From: JAFNAG01 sp963739235
Lineage (GTDB): Bacteria > Acidobacteriota > UBA6911
Length of the DNA: 64,000 nucleotides
Reading direction: 5' to 3'
Assembly: GCA_963739235.1 (NCBI GenBank)
Contig: CAVTZY010000033.1
Location: forward strand, 62,001-126,000
Shown here: piece by piece, positions 7,700-16,889 of the stretch
How positions within the stretch are numbered: position 1 is the stretch's first letter
Layout: each line of letters begins with the position of its first letter
Program-made: the position numbers and the translations under genes
The notes under the pieces: generated by a model
Seen by the model: only the letters and a program-made list of their open reading frames with translations
What the model was told of the DNA's origin: nothing
Databases searched by the model: none

Positions 7700-8023
7700 G
7701 GATGGCGCTTGGTTAAGGCAAGATTCTTCTTTCGCCCCTCCAGGGCTCCGGCTGATCTTCCCATATACCCCGGGCGGCGCTGCGCTTGCCCGGGGCTACT
7801 GTCTTGCGCGCCTCCGGCGCGGGTTCTCAGCCAAGTTTACGGGACTGACATCGGGACCATGCCCCGGAGGGGCAATAAGATAGTAGCCGGGGGCAAGCGC
7901 AGCGCCGCCCCCGGTTAGCCAATCACACACGAAGAGCCCCAGCGGGGCGAAGGAAAATCATATAGTTTCATGCTTATGCGTACCTTGGGTAGCTCTCATC
8001 CACTCCTTATCTTAGTGCCATTC
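7700..8023. repeat. Dispersed MITE-like element, family 1, copy A
   Basis: About 324 bp of nested palindromes (CCGGGCGGCGCTGCGC, GCCCCGGAGGGGC, GCCCCAGCGGGGC). The right end, read inward, is GAATGGCACTAAGATAAGG; the left end is the diverged GGATGGCGCTTGGTTAAGG. It is homologous along its whole length, in inverted orientation, to the element at 28855-29178, and its core matches 15486-15700. The left end continues outward into GGGACAGGCGCG, as in the RAYT element at 57265. Confidence 0.75.
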
Positions 8024-8031
8024 GGGACAGG

Positions 8032-8098
8032 CGCCATAACCTCTAAACTATTCGAGATTGGCGGACATTGATTGACGTGGAATTTTGAGGTTATGGCG
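8032..8098. repeat. Short inverted-repeat hairpin
   Basis: CGCCATAACCTC (8032-8043) and its perfect complement GAGGTTATGGCG (8087-8098) bracket 43 bases, directly beside repeat copy A. The outer bases GGGACAGG and GTGCCCG extend the pairing imperfectly. Confidence 0.6.
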
Positions 8099-8284
8099 TG
8101 TGCCCGTAAGTAGATATGTGCGCCCGCCAGGGAAGTCTCTGCAATCCAATAAAACAAATCCAATCAAGCTATTAAGACGGCCTTTAGGTGCAGTTCTCCC
8201 CCACATTCTAGAGTCTTGTAGTGGCAAAAGATAAGTTCTATACTCTTGTACAAGTCTGTAAAAACGCTCGGGGGATAAAAAAAC

Positions 8285-8938
8285 ATGATGCGCAAGTACA
8301 GCTGGCCGACAGCAGTGCCATGCATTGCAGGCACCCTTCTGTGGTTGTTCTTCGCAACTGAAGCGCCTGCCGGTGTATTGGACGACATCAAGAACTTCAT
8401 CAGCGAGCTGGTCAAATTGCCCGGCCTTGTAGACCAGGTATGCCAGGACGCTGTTAATGCTCTCTCCACCGATGTCGACAACGCGACTCTCATGCTGGTA
8501 AATGAGGCCGCAACAGAGAGAGGTCTTGTCGCGGCCGCGGCGGCTGACGCGGTCAAGACAGTGGCGGAGGCCGAGCGTCTTGAGGTTGCAGGAACGGTCG
8601 TCTTGACTGCGGAGACAAAGAAGTTGATGGTCGATACCGCAGCACAAGCCAATCAGCTTTCGCAGGACAGCGGCATTGCCCTTGCCCAGCTGAGCGACAC
8701 TGTCGCTGCCTGCAGGCGGGCCACACGTCAGGGGTGCGAAGCCGGCAGACTTGCGGTGAAGGTAGCCATCCTCGACAACCGCCTCGTCCCGTTGCGGGAT
8801 TATCTGTTGGACCTGGCCACCCATCCTTGGGATTTCAGCCTCAGCGATGTCGAGGTGCAGTTGACTGCCATCGATCAGGACGTTCAGGGGAATAATGCAG
8901 CAAATAAGGAGCGCCGTCTTCCAGGCCGTGCAAAGTAG
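8285..8938 (+). CDS. Secreted alpha-helical protein (N-terminal half, probably frameshifted)
   Basis: 217 residues. A signal peptide (IAGTLLWLFFATEAPAGV) is followed by an Ala/Val/Asp-rich, coiled-coil-like helical region with two or three Cys (VCQDAVN, AACRRA, GCEAGR). The helical pattern breaks at VQGNNAANKERR, whereas the frame of the next gene continues it as VQG-IMQQIRSAVFQAV. Removing one A in the run near 8890 would join the two into a single protein of about 580 residues. Alternatively they are two coupled genes, because AGGGGA lies four bases before the next ATG. No named family was recognised. Confidence 0.6.
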   Translation: MMRKYSWPTAVPCIAGTLLWLFFATEAPAGVLDDIKNFISELVKLPGLVDQVCQDAVNALSTDVDNATLMLVNEAATERGLVAAAAADAVKTVAEAERLEVAGTVVLTAETKKLMVDTAAQANQLSQDSGIALAQLSDTVAACRRATRQGCEAGRLAVKVAILDNRLVPLRDYLLDLATHPWDFSLSDVEVQLTAIDQDVQGNNAANKERRLPGRAK

Positions 8939-10028
8939 TTCCGCTGAGGTTGCTGCCACCGTAATTGACATCAAGAACAAGCGGGTTGAGGCTCAGCGCC
9001 TGGCAGCGCTGGTCAAGGATGCCCTCGACAAGGCTCTCAGCCCGCCGGGCGTGTCAACGAAGCCTCCGCAGAATGCGGGTCAGGGTTCCATGTTGAAAGC
9101 GGTCCAGACCAGCGGAAACATTTTTGCAGGCATTGGGACCGCAACCGCCGCTCTGCCGGCCGGGTGGGGAGAGCTTGCCGACAAGCTCGACCTATTGGCA
9201 AGCAAAGCGTGGGTTTCGGCGCAACAGGAGCAGCCCGCGTCGGAATCAGGATCAGCGTCTCCCGGAGCCCAAGCCTCGGGTGCAAACGCGCTGTCCCTCT
9301 TCGGCGTGATGGCAAATTTTTATGTCGTGGAATCGGAAGCAGTGGAATTTGATTACTACCAGTTCGGCTACCTGCCCAACACTCCTCGCATCGAAGGGCG
9401 GCGCACGACCGTGAGTTACGGGTTGCAGCCCGGCAGCCCGATGCCGGGAGCGTTGGGCATCTGCCGCCATTTTGCCGATGCCACCCGCCAGGCGGGCGGA
9501 GAGGTCTTGTACGACAACTCCCGCAACATTATTGTCGTCCGCATCAAGCAGGGAGGGCACGAAGCGTGGGCGGAGTTCGCCTGCGACCAGGACCGCTATC
9601 GGGTGAACATTATGGAACGGGATAGCAGCCAACCGTCGGCCACCGGCGCCACCTCTAAGGCTACGGCCGTCGCCAATACTGACCAAAAGACCGACAAAAA
9701 CCAGAAGACATTTACTACCCACAACTTCAAACTTAGTATCGACGGGTTGGATCTTCAGCAAGCACCCATAGCCGGGCACTTCTCTATCCAAGTAGACAAC
9801 GGCCCCGCGACAACGCTCGCTGCTCCAGCTCAATGTGCGGATCCGCCGGTGCTGTTGCGCAAAATGATTAGCAATATCAAGTATCCGTATTTTGTCCTGA
9901 AGCAGGGCTTTGTCGATCAACTCAACCTCAGCAAATTGAATCTCATCGATACGAATATCTGGGCCTGTCACATCAAGGACGGCACGCTTGTCCAGGGGGC
10001 CCTGGTCACGGACCGGCCTCTCAAATAG
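8895..10028 (+). CDS. Secreted paralogue carrying the shared OmpA-associated N-domain
   Basis: 377 residues. Residues 1-135 continue the helical region of the upstream frame. Residues about 137-255 (FGVMANFYVVESEAVEFDYY, later PGALGICRHFADATRQAGGE and EAWAEFACDQDRYRVNIMER) form a domain also found in the next two genes. The C-terminal 80 residues, ending WACHIKDGTLVQGALVTDRP, match the C-terminus of the product at 11017. The domain resembles the module preceding OmpA domains in other bacteria (possibly DUF4892-like). It has no signal peptide of its own, which supports a fusion with the upstream frame. Role unknown; likely envelope. Confidence 0.65.
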   Translation: MQQIRSAVFQAVQSSSAEVAATVIDIKNKRVEAQRLAALVKDALDKALSPPGVSTKPPQNAGQGSMLKAVQTSGNIFAGIGTATAALPAGWGELADKLDLLASKAWVSAQQEQPASESGSASPGAQASGANALSLFGVMANFYVVESEAVEFDYYQFGYLPNTPRIEGRRTTVSYGLQPGSPMPGALGICRHFADATRQAGGEVLYDNSRNIIVVRIKQGGHEAWAEFACDQDRYRVNIMERDSSQPSATGATSKATAVANTDQKTDKNQKTFTTHNFKLSIDGLDLQQAPIAGHFSIQVDNGPATTLAAPAQCADPPVLLRKMISNIKYPYFVLKQGFVDQLNLSKLNLIDTNIWACHIKDGTLVQGALVTDRPLK

Positions 10029-10084
10029 TCGCGAGTAGAATTCTGGGACCGACGGCTTTCAATGAAATTCTTGGAGGAATCTGC

Positions 10085-10894
10085 ATGAAAAAAAGGATGT
10101 TCCTTTTGCTCCTTTGTAGCTTATTGGCAGCAGGCACGCTCGCGGCTCAGCAGGATATTTCAGGAAGCTCCGATCACCCGCTCTTCACTCGCATGCCCGG
10201 GTTTTACATCGGCGAATACCAGGCGCAGCCGTTCGACGCCTACCAGTTTAACAGCGCTCCCGGCGCACCGCGCGTGGAAGGCCGGGTGACCACGATCCGC
10301 TATTGGGCCAGATCAGAGACTCCTCCGCCGGGCGCCTTGGCGATCTGCCGCAATTATGCCAATGCGGCAAAACTGGCCGGCGGCGTCATACTGAATGACA
10401 ACGGCCGCAATATGGTCACGGTCAAGATTGTTAGAGACGGGAAGGAGGCCTGGGCTGAGATTTCCTGTGACAACAACCGTTACTCTCTTGTGATTGCCGA
10501 GAAACAGGTCCTCGAGCAGGTCGTGACGGCCGGAGATATGCAGGCAGCTTTCGACAAGCAGGGCTTTATCGCGCTCGACATCCACTTTGACACCGGCAAG
10601 GCCGTCATCAGGCCGGAATCCCAGCAGATCATCGATCAGATCGTGACCTTGCTCAAAGGGAATCCCAAGCTCCATATCAGTGTCGAGGGACATACCGACA
10701 ACGTCGGCACAGCTGAATCCAATCAGAAACTCTCCGAGGCGCGCGCCGCCGCGGTTGTGGAGGCGATTCTCAAACAGGGCATTCCCACAGGCAGTCTAAG
10801 CTCTGTCGGCTTCGGGCAGACTCGTCCTGTAGCCAACAATCAAACCGAAGAGGGGCGGGCAAAAAACCGGCGCGTGGAACTTGTCCGCAAGTGA
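10085..10894 (+). CDS. OmpA-family protein with N-terminal shared domain
   Basis: 269 residues: signal peptide (LLLLCSLLAAGTLAAQQ), the shared domain at about 30-140 (FTRMPGFYIGEYQAQPFDAY to YSLVIAEKQ), then a C-terminal OmpA domain at about 160-269 with the peptidoglycan-binding segment ISVEGHTDNVGTAESNQKLS, then RAAAVVEAIL and RAKNRRVEL. OmpA domains bind diaminopimelate in peptidoglycan and anchor outer-membrane or periplasmic proteins to the wall. It sits between two paralogues of its N-terminal domain and is the only one of the three with a cell-wall anchor. GGAGG precedes the start. Confidence 0.9.
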   Translation: MKKRMFLLLLCSLLAAGTLAAQQDISGSSDHPLFTRMPGFYIGEYQAQPFDAYQFNSAPGAPRVEGRVTTIRYWARSETPPPGALAICRNYANAAKLAGGVILNDNGRNMVTVKIVRDGKEAWAEISCDNNRYSLVIAEKQVLEQVVTAGDMQAAFDKQGFIALDIHFDTGKAVIRPESQQIIDQIVTLLKGNPKLHISVEGHTDNVGTAESNQKLSEARAAAVVEAILKQGIPTGSLSSVGFGQTRPVANNQTEEGRAKNRRVELVRK

Positions 10895-11016
10895 AATCGG
10901 CACGACCGGTCTCACTGGCGATGGGTCTGCTCCGATCGGGAGTCGGCCCCATCACTCTCCGGTCTTGGCTCGGTTATGCCTTTCTAAATGCGATTCACCA
11001 ATTATGGAGTCCGCCA

Positions 11017-12168
11017 ATGAAACCTACAGCGATGGTTTTTTCCGCGATCTTCCTCCTTCTGCCCATGGGAGTGCCAAAGGGCGTTGATGCGCAGCAACAG
11101 GAGCCCACCGGGACAAAGATTCCTGCGGCGCAAGGCGCCAGCGGCAGCACGAAGGTGTTGTTCGAAGCCATGGCAAACCTCCACGTCGTGGAGACGGAAG
11201 TCGTGGAGTTCGACTTCTACACGTTTGGCTACCTGCCCGGCACCCCGCGCATCGAAGGGCGCCGCACCACCACCAGTTACGGATTGAATCCCGGCAGCCC
11301 GATGCCGGGCGCGCTCGGTATTTGCCGCTACTTTGTCACAGCCACCCGCCAAACAGGCGGGGAAGTTCTCTATGACAACGACCGCAACATCGTCGTCCTC
11401 AGATTCAATCAGCAAGGTCACGAAACCTGGGCCGAAATCGCCTGCGACAAGGATCGCTATCGGGTGAACATCGTGGAGCGGCAGGGTGCGGGGCAAAGCA
11501 AGAGTGACGCGACTCCCGACCAGTCAGATCCCGCGAAAATGAAGGAGCTCAACGCCAAGGTGCGTGAGCAAGTGAAAGCGAACGCGGATAAGGCATTCGA
11601 TGAGCTGGCTGCAGAAGAAGCGAAGCATACAAAGGTGGCCGCACCGCCGGCGGGTTCGGGGACAGGCGCGGTGACTGCAAGCGGGCACTATGCCATTGTG
11701 GCGAATACGGCGACGGGCAGCCTTGCGCCGCCTTCTCCCTGTATCGATACGGCAATAGTCATTCACCGTGCTTGGCCATCGAAGTATAGCGGCGTTGCTT
11801 TCACCGATGCTTTGCGCCGATCCATCGCAGATGCGCGCGCTCACGCAGAGATCGCCAAAACCCTCGACACCTATGTGATATTGGTTGATGAGAACACGTG
11901 GTCCTGTCACAGCCAGGACGGCACCAAGGTTGAAGGTGTTCTGGTCACCGACCAGCCCCTCAAGGGCGAGGGCGCCACTCCCACAATTCCTGGTACGGGT
12001 GTTACCTCGCAATCTCCTGCGGGGGCGAATCCCGGGGAAAATGTTGCCGTTGGGCAATCTGCTATTCGCAACGCAGGGCAATCAGCGGGTCAACGCGCGA
12101 TGCCCGTCTGGCGGGAACATAGCCGGCGAGAACGGCTACCGCGGCGATCACCAGTACCGATAAGGTGA
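11017..12168 (+). CDS. Secreted paralogue of the OmpA-associated N-domain family
   Basis: I chose the ATG at 11017 because a signal peptide (AMVFSAIFLLLPMGVPKGVDA) starts there and GGAG lies eight bases upstream; the frame is open further upstream. Residues about 45-160 are the shared domain (FEAMANLHVVETEVVEFDFY), very close to that of the 8895 gene. An Asp/Lys/Glu-rich linker follows, then a domain ending WSCHSQDGTKVEGVLVTDQP. Where the paralogue stops, this one runs on for about 65 more residues into the convergent permease gene, overlapping it by 107 bases. That tail is low-complexity and probably recent. Function unknown. Confidence 0.7.
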   Translation: MKPTAMVFSAIFLLLPMGVPKGVDAQQQEPTGTKIPAAQGASGSTKVLFEAMANLHVVETEVVEFDFYTFGYLPGTPRIEGRRTTTSYGLNPGSPMPGALGICRYFVTATRQTGGEVLYDNDRNIVVLRFNQQGHETWAEIACDKDRYRVNIVERQGAGQSKSDATPDQSDPAKMKELNAKVREQVKANADKAFDELAAEEAKHTKVAAPPAGSGTGAVTASGHYAIVANTATGSLAPPSPCIDTAIVIHRAWPSKYSGVAFTDALRRSIADARAHAEIAKTLDTYVILVDENTWSCHSQDGTKVEGVLVTDQPLKGEGATPTIPGTGVTSQSPAGANPGENVAVGQSAIRNAGQSAGQRAMPVWREHSRRERLPRRSPVPIR

Positions 12169-13954
12169 GTGTGAGAGGATCGAGAACAGCCAGACCGAAC
12201 AACGAACTCTCAACGAAACGCCCGCAAATCAATGCGGCGGGGACTCCGATCAGGATGCCTATGACTACCATCAGCGCAGTTTCACGAAGAACACTGCCCA
12301 TTATCCATCCCCGTTGGGCGCCCAGGGCCATACGAATCCCGATCTCGTGGGTTCTTCGCTCGATCGCATAGGCGAGCACGCCGTGCAATCCCATAGATGC
12401 CAGCAACAGAGCGAGCACACCAAAGAAACTGGAAACCTGGGCGATCATGCGCTCGCGCGTAATCGCCCGATTCACCAGTTCAGTCAAGCTCCTGGCGCCC
12501 ATTATGGGCAATGCCAGATCGCTTTCCTGAATCTTCCTTCTCACGGCTTGCAGCGCGTTATCGGGATCGGCAAGCGTCCGGATTTCGAAATAGGCTGCCG
12601 ATGGGATTTCGCCCAGCGGATGGAAAAAGGGGACGTAGAACCGCCTGGGGATCTCCCCCCGCAATCGATGATCCTTCGCATCCCTGGTGACGCCAACGAT
12701 CTCAAAAGTGACCCGGGTATCCGGAAACTCGTCTCTAACATGCTTGCCGATCGGGTTGAATTTGCCGAAGTAAAATTTGGCGAAGGCTTCGTTGACGATG
12801 CAAACCGGATTTGAAGATACGGAGTCCTGCGGGCCGATCTCGCGCCCCAGCAAGATCGGGATCCCCACCGTTGAAAAATAATGCGGCCCGATCCGGTCGA
12901 AACGCGCCGAGTTTTCCTCTTCTTTATCGGAGTGGTAGCCTTCAACCGTGATCTGGTCACCCGATTCCGTTCCCCCGAACAGGCCATTCTCGGAGATTGT
13001 GATGCCGCGAATCCCGGGCAGCCCCTTCAGATTTTCGAGCATCCGCTGGTAAAGACCGGCACGCCCCGGACTGTCATACCCAGCAGCAAGAGCATCGACA
13101 CGCACGACCAGCAGATGATCGCGGCTGTACCCCAAATCCACGACCTGCAGGTTGCGAAGGGTGCGCACAAATAGGCCCGCGCCCAGCAACAGCAGGAGCG
13201 AAATCGCTACCTGTCCAACCACCAGCAACTTGCCGATGTTCAGACGCCTTCCGCTGCCGGCCACACCGCGGGCATTCTCTTTCAGCGTACTGTTGACATC
13301 GACCCGGGTGGCACGCAGGGCAGGTATGAGGCCGAACAACAGGCCCGTCAAAATCGACACTGCCGCGGTAAACATGAGAATGCGCAGGTCGGGCTCCACA
13401 TCCAAGGGAATCGGCTCCGGTCCTGAAGATGCCAATCCGATCAAAACCCGGACGGCCCAATAGGAAAACAGCACCCCCATGGCGCCGCCCATTATCGAAA
13501 GCACCAGGCTTTCCGTCAACAATTGCCGAAGCAACCGCTGGCGCGTGGCGCCGAGGGCGATGCGTACGCCAATTTCCGTCTGCCTGGCGGTCGCCCGTGC
13601 CAGGAGCAGATTGGCGACATTGGCACAAGCGATCAGAAGCACCATGGCCACAATCACCATCAGCAACAGAAGAGGCCGGGAGAATTCCTCGCGCCGGCTC
13701 GATGCACCGGTAGCCCCTGATTGGACGAGGATCTTCTGATCTGCAATCTCCCGGCGGCGTTGGGGATCCACAACTGATCCCGCCTGTGCTTCGAGGTATT
13801 GCCTGAAGATCACATCGATGTTCGCCGGGGCCTGGGCCAGACTCATTCCCGGCTTGAGACGACCGCCGATGTGCAGCCACATCACCTTCTCAGCGCGCTT
13901 CGGATCATCGCGCAGCCAGAATCTGCCGGGTTTTGCCTGGGGCTCCATCATCAT
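12062..13954 (-). CDS. ABC transporter permease, ADOP/MacB-FtsX type, N-terminally truncated
   Basis: 630 residues holding two FtsX-like permease domains: one around residues 95-240 (LLLLMVIVAMVLLIACANVA, then RQTEIGVRIALGATRQRLLR) and a second near the C-terminus (ERRTHEIGIRMALGAQRGWI). A MacB-type periplasmic domain lies between them. ADOP proteins are usually 800 residues or more and start with a membrane helix plus a first periplasmic half. Here homology continues upstream of the ATG (FIIIGITPKGFRGEIVGDSP, up to about 14034) and then ends abruptly beside a dispersed repeat, so the 5' part is lost. No ATPase partner is adjacent, as usual for these orphan permeases. Probably non-functional. 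Confidence 0.85.
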   Translation of the reverse strand: MMMEPQAKPGRFWLRDDPKRAEKVMWLHIGGRLKPGMSLAQAPANIDVIFRQYLEAQAGSVVDPQRRREIADQKILVQSGATGASSRREEFSRPLLLLMVIVAMVLLIACANVANLLLARATARQTEIGVRIALGATRQRLLRQLLTESLVLSIMGGAMGVLFSYWAVRVLIGLASSGPEPIPLDVEPDLRILMFTAAVSILTGLLFGLIPALRATRVDVNSTLKENARGVAGSGRRLNIGKLLVVGQVAISLLLLLGAGLFVRTLRNLQVVDLGYSRDHLLVVRVDALAAGYDSPGRAGLYQRMLENLKGLPGIRGITISENGLFGGTESGDQITVEGYHSDKEEENSARFDRIGPHYFSTVGIPILLGREIGPQDSVSSNPVCIVNEAFAKFYFGKFNPIGKHVRDEFPDTRVTFEIVGVTRDAKDHRLRGEIPRRFYVPFFHPLGEIPSAAYFEIRTLADPDNALQAVRRKIQESDLALPIMGARSLTELVNRAITRERMIAQVSSFFGVLALLLASMGLHGVLAYAIERRTHEIGIRMALGAQRGWIMGSVLRETALMVVIGILIGVPAALICGRFVESSLFGLAVLDPLTLTLSVLVIAAVAVLAGYVPARRASRVDPLIALRCE

Positions 13955-14087
13955 TGGAAGATACAGATCCGGGGAATCGCCAACAATTTCGCCGCGAAAT
14001 CCCTTGGGAGTTATGCCAATGATGATAAATTCATAAGTAGTACAGTGTTGTAAAACGTCGCAAGCTCGAGTTTAGTTTGCTTTTAAA

Positions 14088-14155
14088 GGACTTTTCTCTG
14101 CGACCTCCGCGTTGATCTTTTGCTTTTCTTTGCTTTACGATAAGGGTTTGTAAAT
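14088..14155. repeat. Dispersed repeat fragment next to the truncated permease
   Basis: CTCTGCGACCTCCGCGTTGA is followed by a TTTTCTTTGCTTTAC stretch. Close copies lie at 43148-43206 and, in part, at 45128-45165. It abuts the point where permease homology stops. Confidence 0.55.
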
Positions 14156-14184
14156 ATGTAGTATGGAACACAGGAGATGAAAAT

Positions 14185-15348
14185 ATGATGCGAACAGATC
14201 GCTTCAGGCGCTTAGCCGCCGTGTTGATCCTCTGCTTTTTGACTGCACTTCCCGCGCTGGCACGGCAGGGTCGCGTTCTCGAACCGGGCACGCCTGCCTC
14301 CGTTGGCATGGACGGCGCCAAGCTCGCGGAGGGCGTCAAGCTGTACAGGGAGGCGATCGATCGGGATGATATTCGCGGAGCCGTCCTGATGGTTGCGCGC
14401 CACGGCAAAATCGTCCTCCTGGAAGCCGTAGGATGGAAGCACAAGGGTTATCAACTGCCCATGGAAAAGGATACACTCTTCCGCATGGCCTCCAATACCA
14501 AGCCTGTCATCGCCACCGCCGCCTTGATCCTCGAGGAGGAAGGCAAGCTGCACATGGACGACACGGCAGCCAGGTATCTGCCATCATTTGATAACTGGCG
14601 ATCCCGCACCATCACCATCGCCCAGTTGTTGTCGCACACCTCCGGTTTCAGAATTTCCGAGATCTTTTATCCTTTTGATTCGAAGGACGGCCCGCCATCT
14701 TTGCGCACCGCAGTGGATAAGTTCGGCAAAGAAGGACCTGAGGTCGAACCTGGAACCTCCTACAGTTACAGTAATCCCGGCTTCAACACCCTGGGGGCCA
14801 TCATTGAAGTTGCTTCGGGCCTGCCGCTGGAATCGTTTCTGAAGAGCCGGATCTACGATCCTCTGGGAATGACGGACACCCTGAACCATGAAGATCCCGG
14901 CAAGCTCGCTCGCATGGCTACAGTGTACCGCGGTAGAGCGGGCGCACAGGGCCGGATCGAGTTTCAGCAGGGATTCACACCCGACGACGGGCCGGACTAT
15001 CCGGTGATCCGCGCTTCGGGCGGGATGATTTCCACCGCTTTGGACTACGGGAAGTTCCTGCAGATGTATTTGAATGGCGGTCGGTATGGTGAAGCGAAGA
15101 TCCTGGCGCCGGAATCGATCAAGAAAGCCACGACCGCTCATGTAAAAGTGAATGAGCGCAGTCAGTATGGGTTCGGCTGGTCCGTCTCCGGCGATGGCGC
15201 TTTTTCCCACAGCGGATCCGATGGGACGATGGCCTGGGTGGATCCTGCGCGGGATCTTGTCGCCCTGGTATTCACCCAAAGCCCCGGCGGAAAAAATCCA
15301 ACGCAGCAATTTCAAAATCTCGTCGCTGAAAGCTGCACCGTCAAATAG
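14185..15348 (+). CDS. Secreted serine hydrolase, class C beta-lactamase/esterase family
   Basis: 387 residues with a signal peptide (LAAVLILCFLTALPALA). The catalytic SxxK is in FRMASNTKPVIATAALILEE, the YxN triad member is YSYSN in GTSYSYSNPGFNTLG, and a C-terminal HSGSDG replaces the KTG box. This pattern fits the Pfam Beta-lactamase family of esterases, D-aminopeptidases and EstB-like enzymes more than true drug-hydrolysing AmpC. AGGAG lies before the ATG. It stands alone, transcribed away from the truncated permease. Substrate unknown. Confidence 0.88.
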   Translation: MMRTDRFRRLAAVLILCFLTALPALARQGRVLEPGTPASVGMDGAKLAEGVKLYREAIDRDDIRGAVLMVARHGKIVLLEAVGWKHKGYQLPMEKDTLFRMASNTKPVIATAALILEEEGKLHMDDTAARYLPSFDNWRSRTITIAQLLSHTSGFRISEIFYPFDSKDGPPSLRTAVDKFGKEGPEVEPGTSYSYSNPGFNTLGAIIEVASGLPLESFLKSRIYDPLGMTDTLNHEDPGKLARMATVYRGRAGAQGRIEFQQGFTPDDGPDYPVIRASGGMISTALDYGKFLQMYLNGGRYGEAKILAPESIKKATTAHVKVNERSQYGFGWSVSGDGAFSHSGSDGTMAWVDPARDLVALVFTQSPGGKNPTQQFQNLVAESCTVK

Positions 15349-15485
15349 CTACGGCCGCTACGGCAAAACTGCAGCCAAAAACATAACCACGAAATACACG
15401 GCGCGGCTTAGCCGCAACAAAACACTCTCACCGCGGAGACGCGAAGGTGGCAGAGAATTGCGGACTACGAACAACTCCCGGTTCC

Positions 15486-15700
15486 TTTCTGTGGCCCTTT
15501 CAGGGCTCTTCTTCTTTTCATCCTTTACCCCGGGCTGCGCTTTGCTTGCCCGGGGCTACTATCTTGCCTCCGCTGCCGTAGCTGCTAGGGCGCTGCCCCG
15601 GAGGGGCAGTGAGAAAGTAGCCGGGGGCAAGCGAAAGCGCAGCCCCCGGTTGGCCATCTCAAGCGAACAAGCCCTGAAGGGGCGAAAGAAAATCCTTCGC
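15486..15700. repeat. Dispersed palindromic repeat, family 1, copy B (diverged)
   Basis: The core (CCCCGGGCTGCGC, GCCCCGGAGGGGCAGTGAG, TAGCCGGGGGCAAGCG) matches copies A and C. The terminal GAATGGCACTAAG sequences are not visible. The preceding stretch at 15375-15470 is a fragment of another dispersed family (CCACGAAATACAC...CCGCAAC). Confidence 0.65.
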
Positions 15701-15807
15701 GGCCTAGCAAGGATGTGTATGTAAGTAGTTCGAAATACGCGAAAACGCTTTCGTCGGATTGGCTTATTTCGTGGTTTGCTCTCCAGCGCCTTCCCTTAAG
15801 TTTATAT

Positions 15808-16269
15808 TCAGCTCGTGCCCGCTGCAGGCCGGGCAGCAGGCGAGTTGGGGCGCAGGCGCAACAAGGACTCCACCGCAAGGTAGAGGGCCGGCAGGAGGAT
15901 AAGACCGTCGCGCACCATCGTGAGCGGAGTAATCCGGTCGCTAAAGCTGAAACAGCCGCAATTCGCATCGATGCCGCGGAAGTAGGTGACGGCCAGAACA
16001 CCGATGAACGCCATCAGCAGCCCGCAAGCTGCCAGGGCTACGTAGCGCATCTTCCACCCAATGAGCACCAGTATTGCCAGCGCGATCTCAACCCAGGGGA
16101 AATACTTGCTCATCGGCAATATAAGCGAGGTCGGGAACAGTTTGTATCCATACAAAACTGCAGCAAACTGCAGCGGCGATTCCAGCTTGATGTAGCCCGT
16201 GTAAATGAAGATTCCTGCCAGTCCCAAACGGCATAGCCAATGGAGGATTCGTAAGATTATCGTTCTCAC
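15808..16269 (-). CDS. MauE/DoxX-family membrane protein
   Basis: 153 residues with four membrane helices: LGLAGIFIYTGYIKL, WVEIALAILVLIGWKM, ALAACGLLMAFIGVLAV and MVRDGLILLPALYLAVE. An extracytoplasmic loop holds NCGCFSF, the Cys pair typical of MauE-like proteins that work with periplasmic thioredoxin-like enzymes. The GTG start overlaps the stop of the DsbA-like gene (GTGA), so the pair is one operon. MauE proteins are thought to help redox maturation of secreted enzymes. Transfer of electrons between this protein and its partner is an inference from coupling and the Cys pair. Confidence 0.85.
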   Translation of the reverse strand: MRTIILRILHWLCRLGLAGIFIYTGYIKLESPLQFAAVLYGYKLFPTSLILPMSKYFPWVEIALAILVLIGWKMRYVALAACGLLMAFIGVLAVTYFRGIDANCGCFSFSDRITPLTMVRDGLILLPALYLAVESLLRLRPNSPAARPAAGTS

Positions 16270-16889
16270 TTGACGATCCTGTCGAAGAAATCCTTCAGCA
16301 TAGGGTATGGAAGAAAGCCCACAACTTTCTGCTCCCTGGCAATGGCATATACAAAGAAGGTCGGCGTAGACTGCACTTCCTTCTTGTTTCCCATGGCTAC
16401 CTCGGCATCGATGGCGGCGTCGACCGACGGGTCGAGGAGCAATTTCTTGAGGTTGAAGTACTGATCCGCCCCCAGTGCCTTGAAAGCGACATCATCGACC
16501 GAACCGTCCTGAGACCACTTCGCCTGGTTTTCGAAATAAGCGTCGACCAATGTCTGATATGATTTCTGATCCAGTTTCTGGGCTGCCTTGGCGTAGCGCG
16601 CCGCCTGCCGGGAATATTTGTGCATTTGCAGCGGAAATTCGTGATACACCACGCAGACCTTGTCCAGGCTGCAGTAGTCCTTTAAAACCTGCCGCATCGT
16701 CTCAATGTACAATTCCCGGCAAGCCGGACACTCGAAATCGGAAAAGACCTCAACCCGGATGGGGGCGTCAGGCTTTCCGCCCAGACACTGCTCCGGCTTC
16801 AGATCAGCCGTCTGCGCGGGTGCCCTGGAAACGACGGCAACAACAAACACATACAGGGTCAGGTATAAGATGCGTAGTATCGATCTCAT
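16266..16889 (-). CDS. Secreted DsbA/thioredoxin_4-family thiol oxidoreductase
   Basis: 207 residues: a signal peptide (LYLTLYVFVVAVVSRAPA), then a thioredoxin-like domain with the active site FSDFECPACRELY (CPAC), a cis-Pro loop at VQSTPTFFVYA, and helices between them as in DsbA/DsbG-type proteins. It should form or reshuffle disulfides, or reduce a partner, in the periplasm. The downstream MauE/DoxX-like membrane protein is translationally coupled. A second Cys pair around YCSLDKVCVVYHE is as in the Thioredoxin_4 family. Confidence 0.9.
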   Translation of the reverse strand: MRSILRILYLTLYVFVVAVVSRAPAQTADLKPEQCLGGKPDAPIRVEVFSDFECPACRELYIETMRQVLKDYCSLDKVCVVYHEFPLQMHKYSRQAARYAKAAQKLDQKSYQTLVDAYFENQAKWSQDGSVDDVAFKALGADQYFNLKKLLLDPSVDAAIDAEVAMGNKKEVQSTPTFFVYAIAREQKVVGFLPYPMLKDFFDRIVK

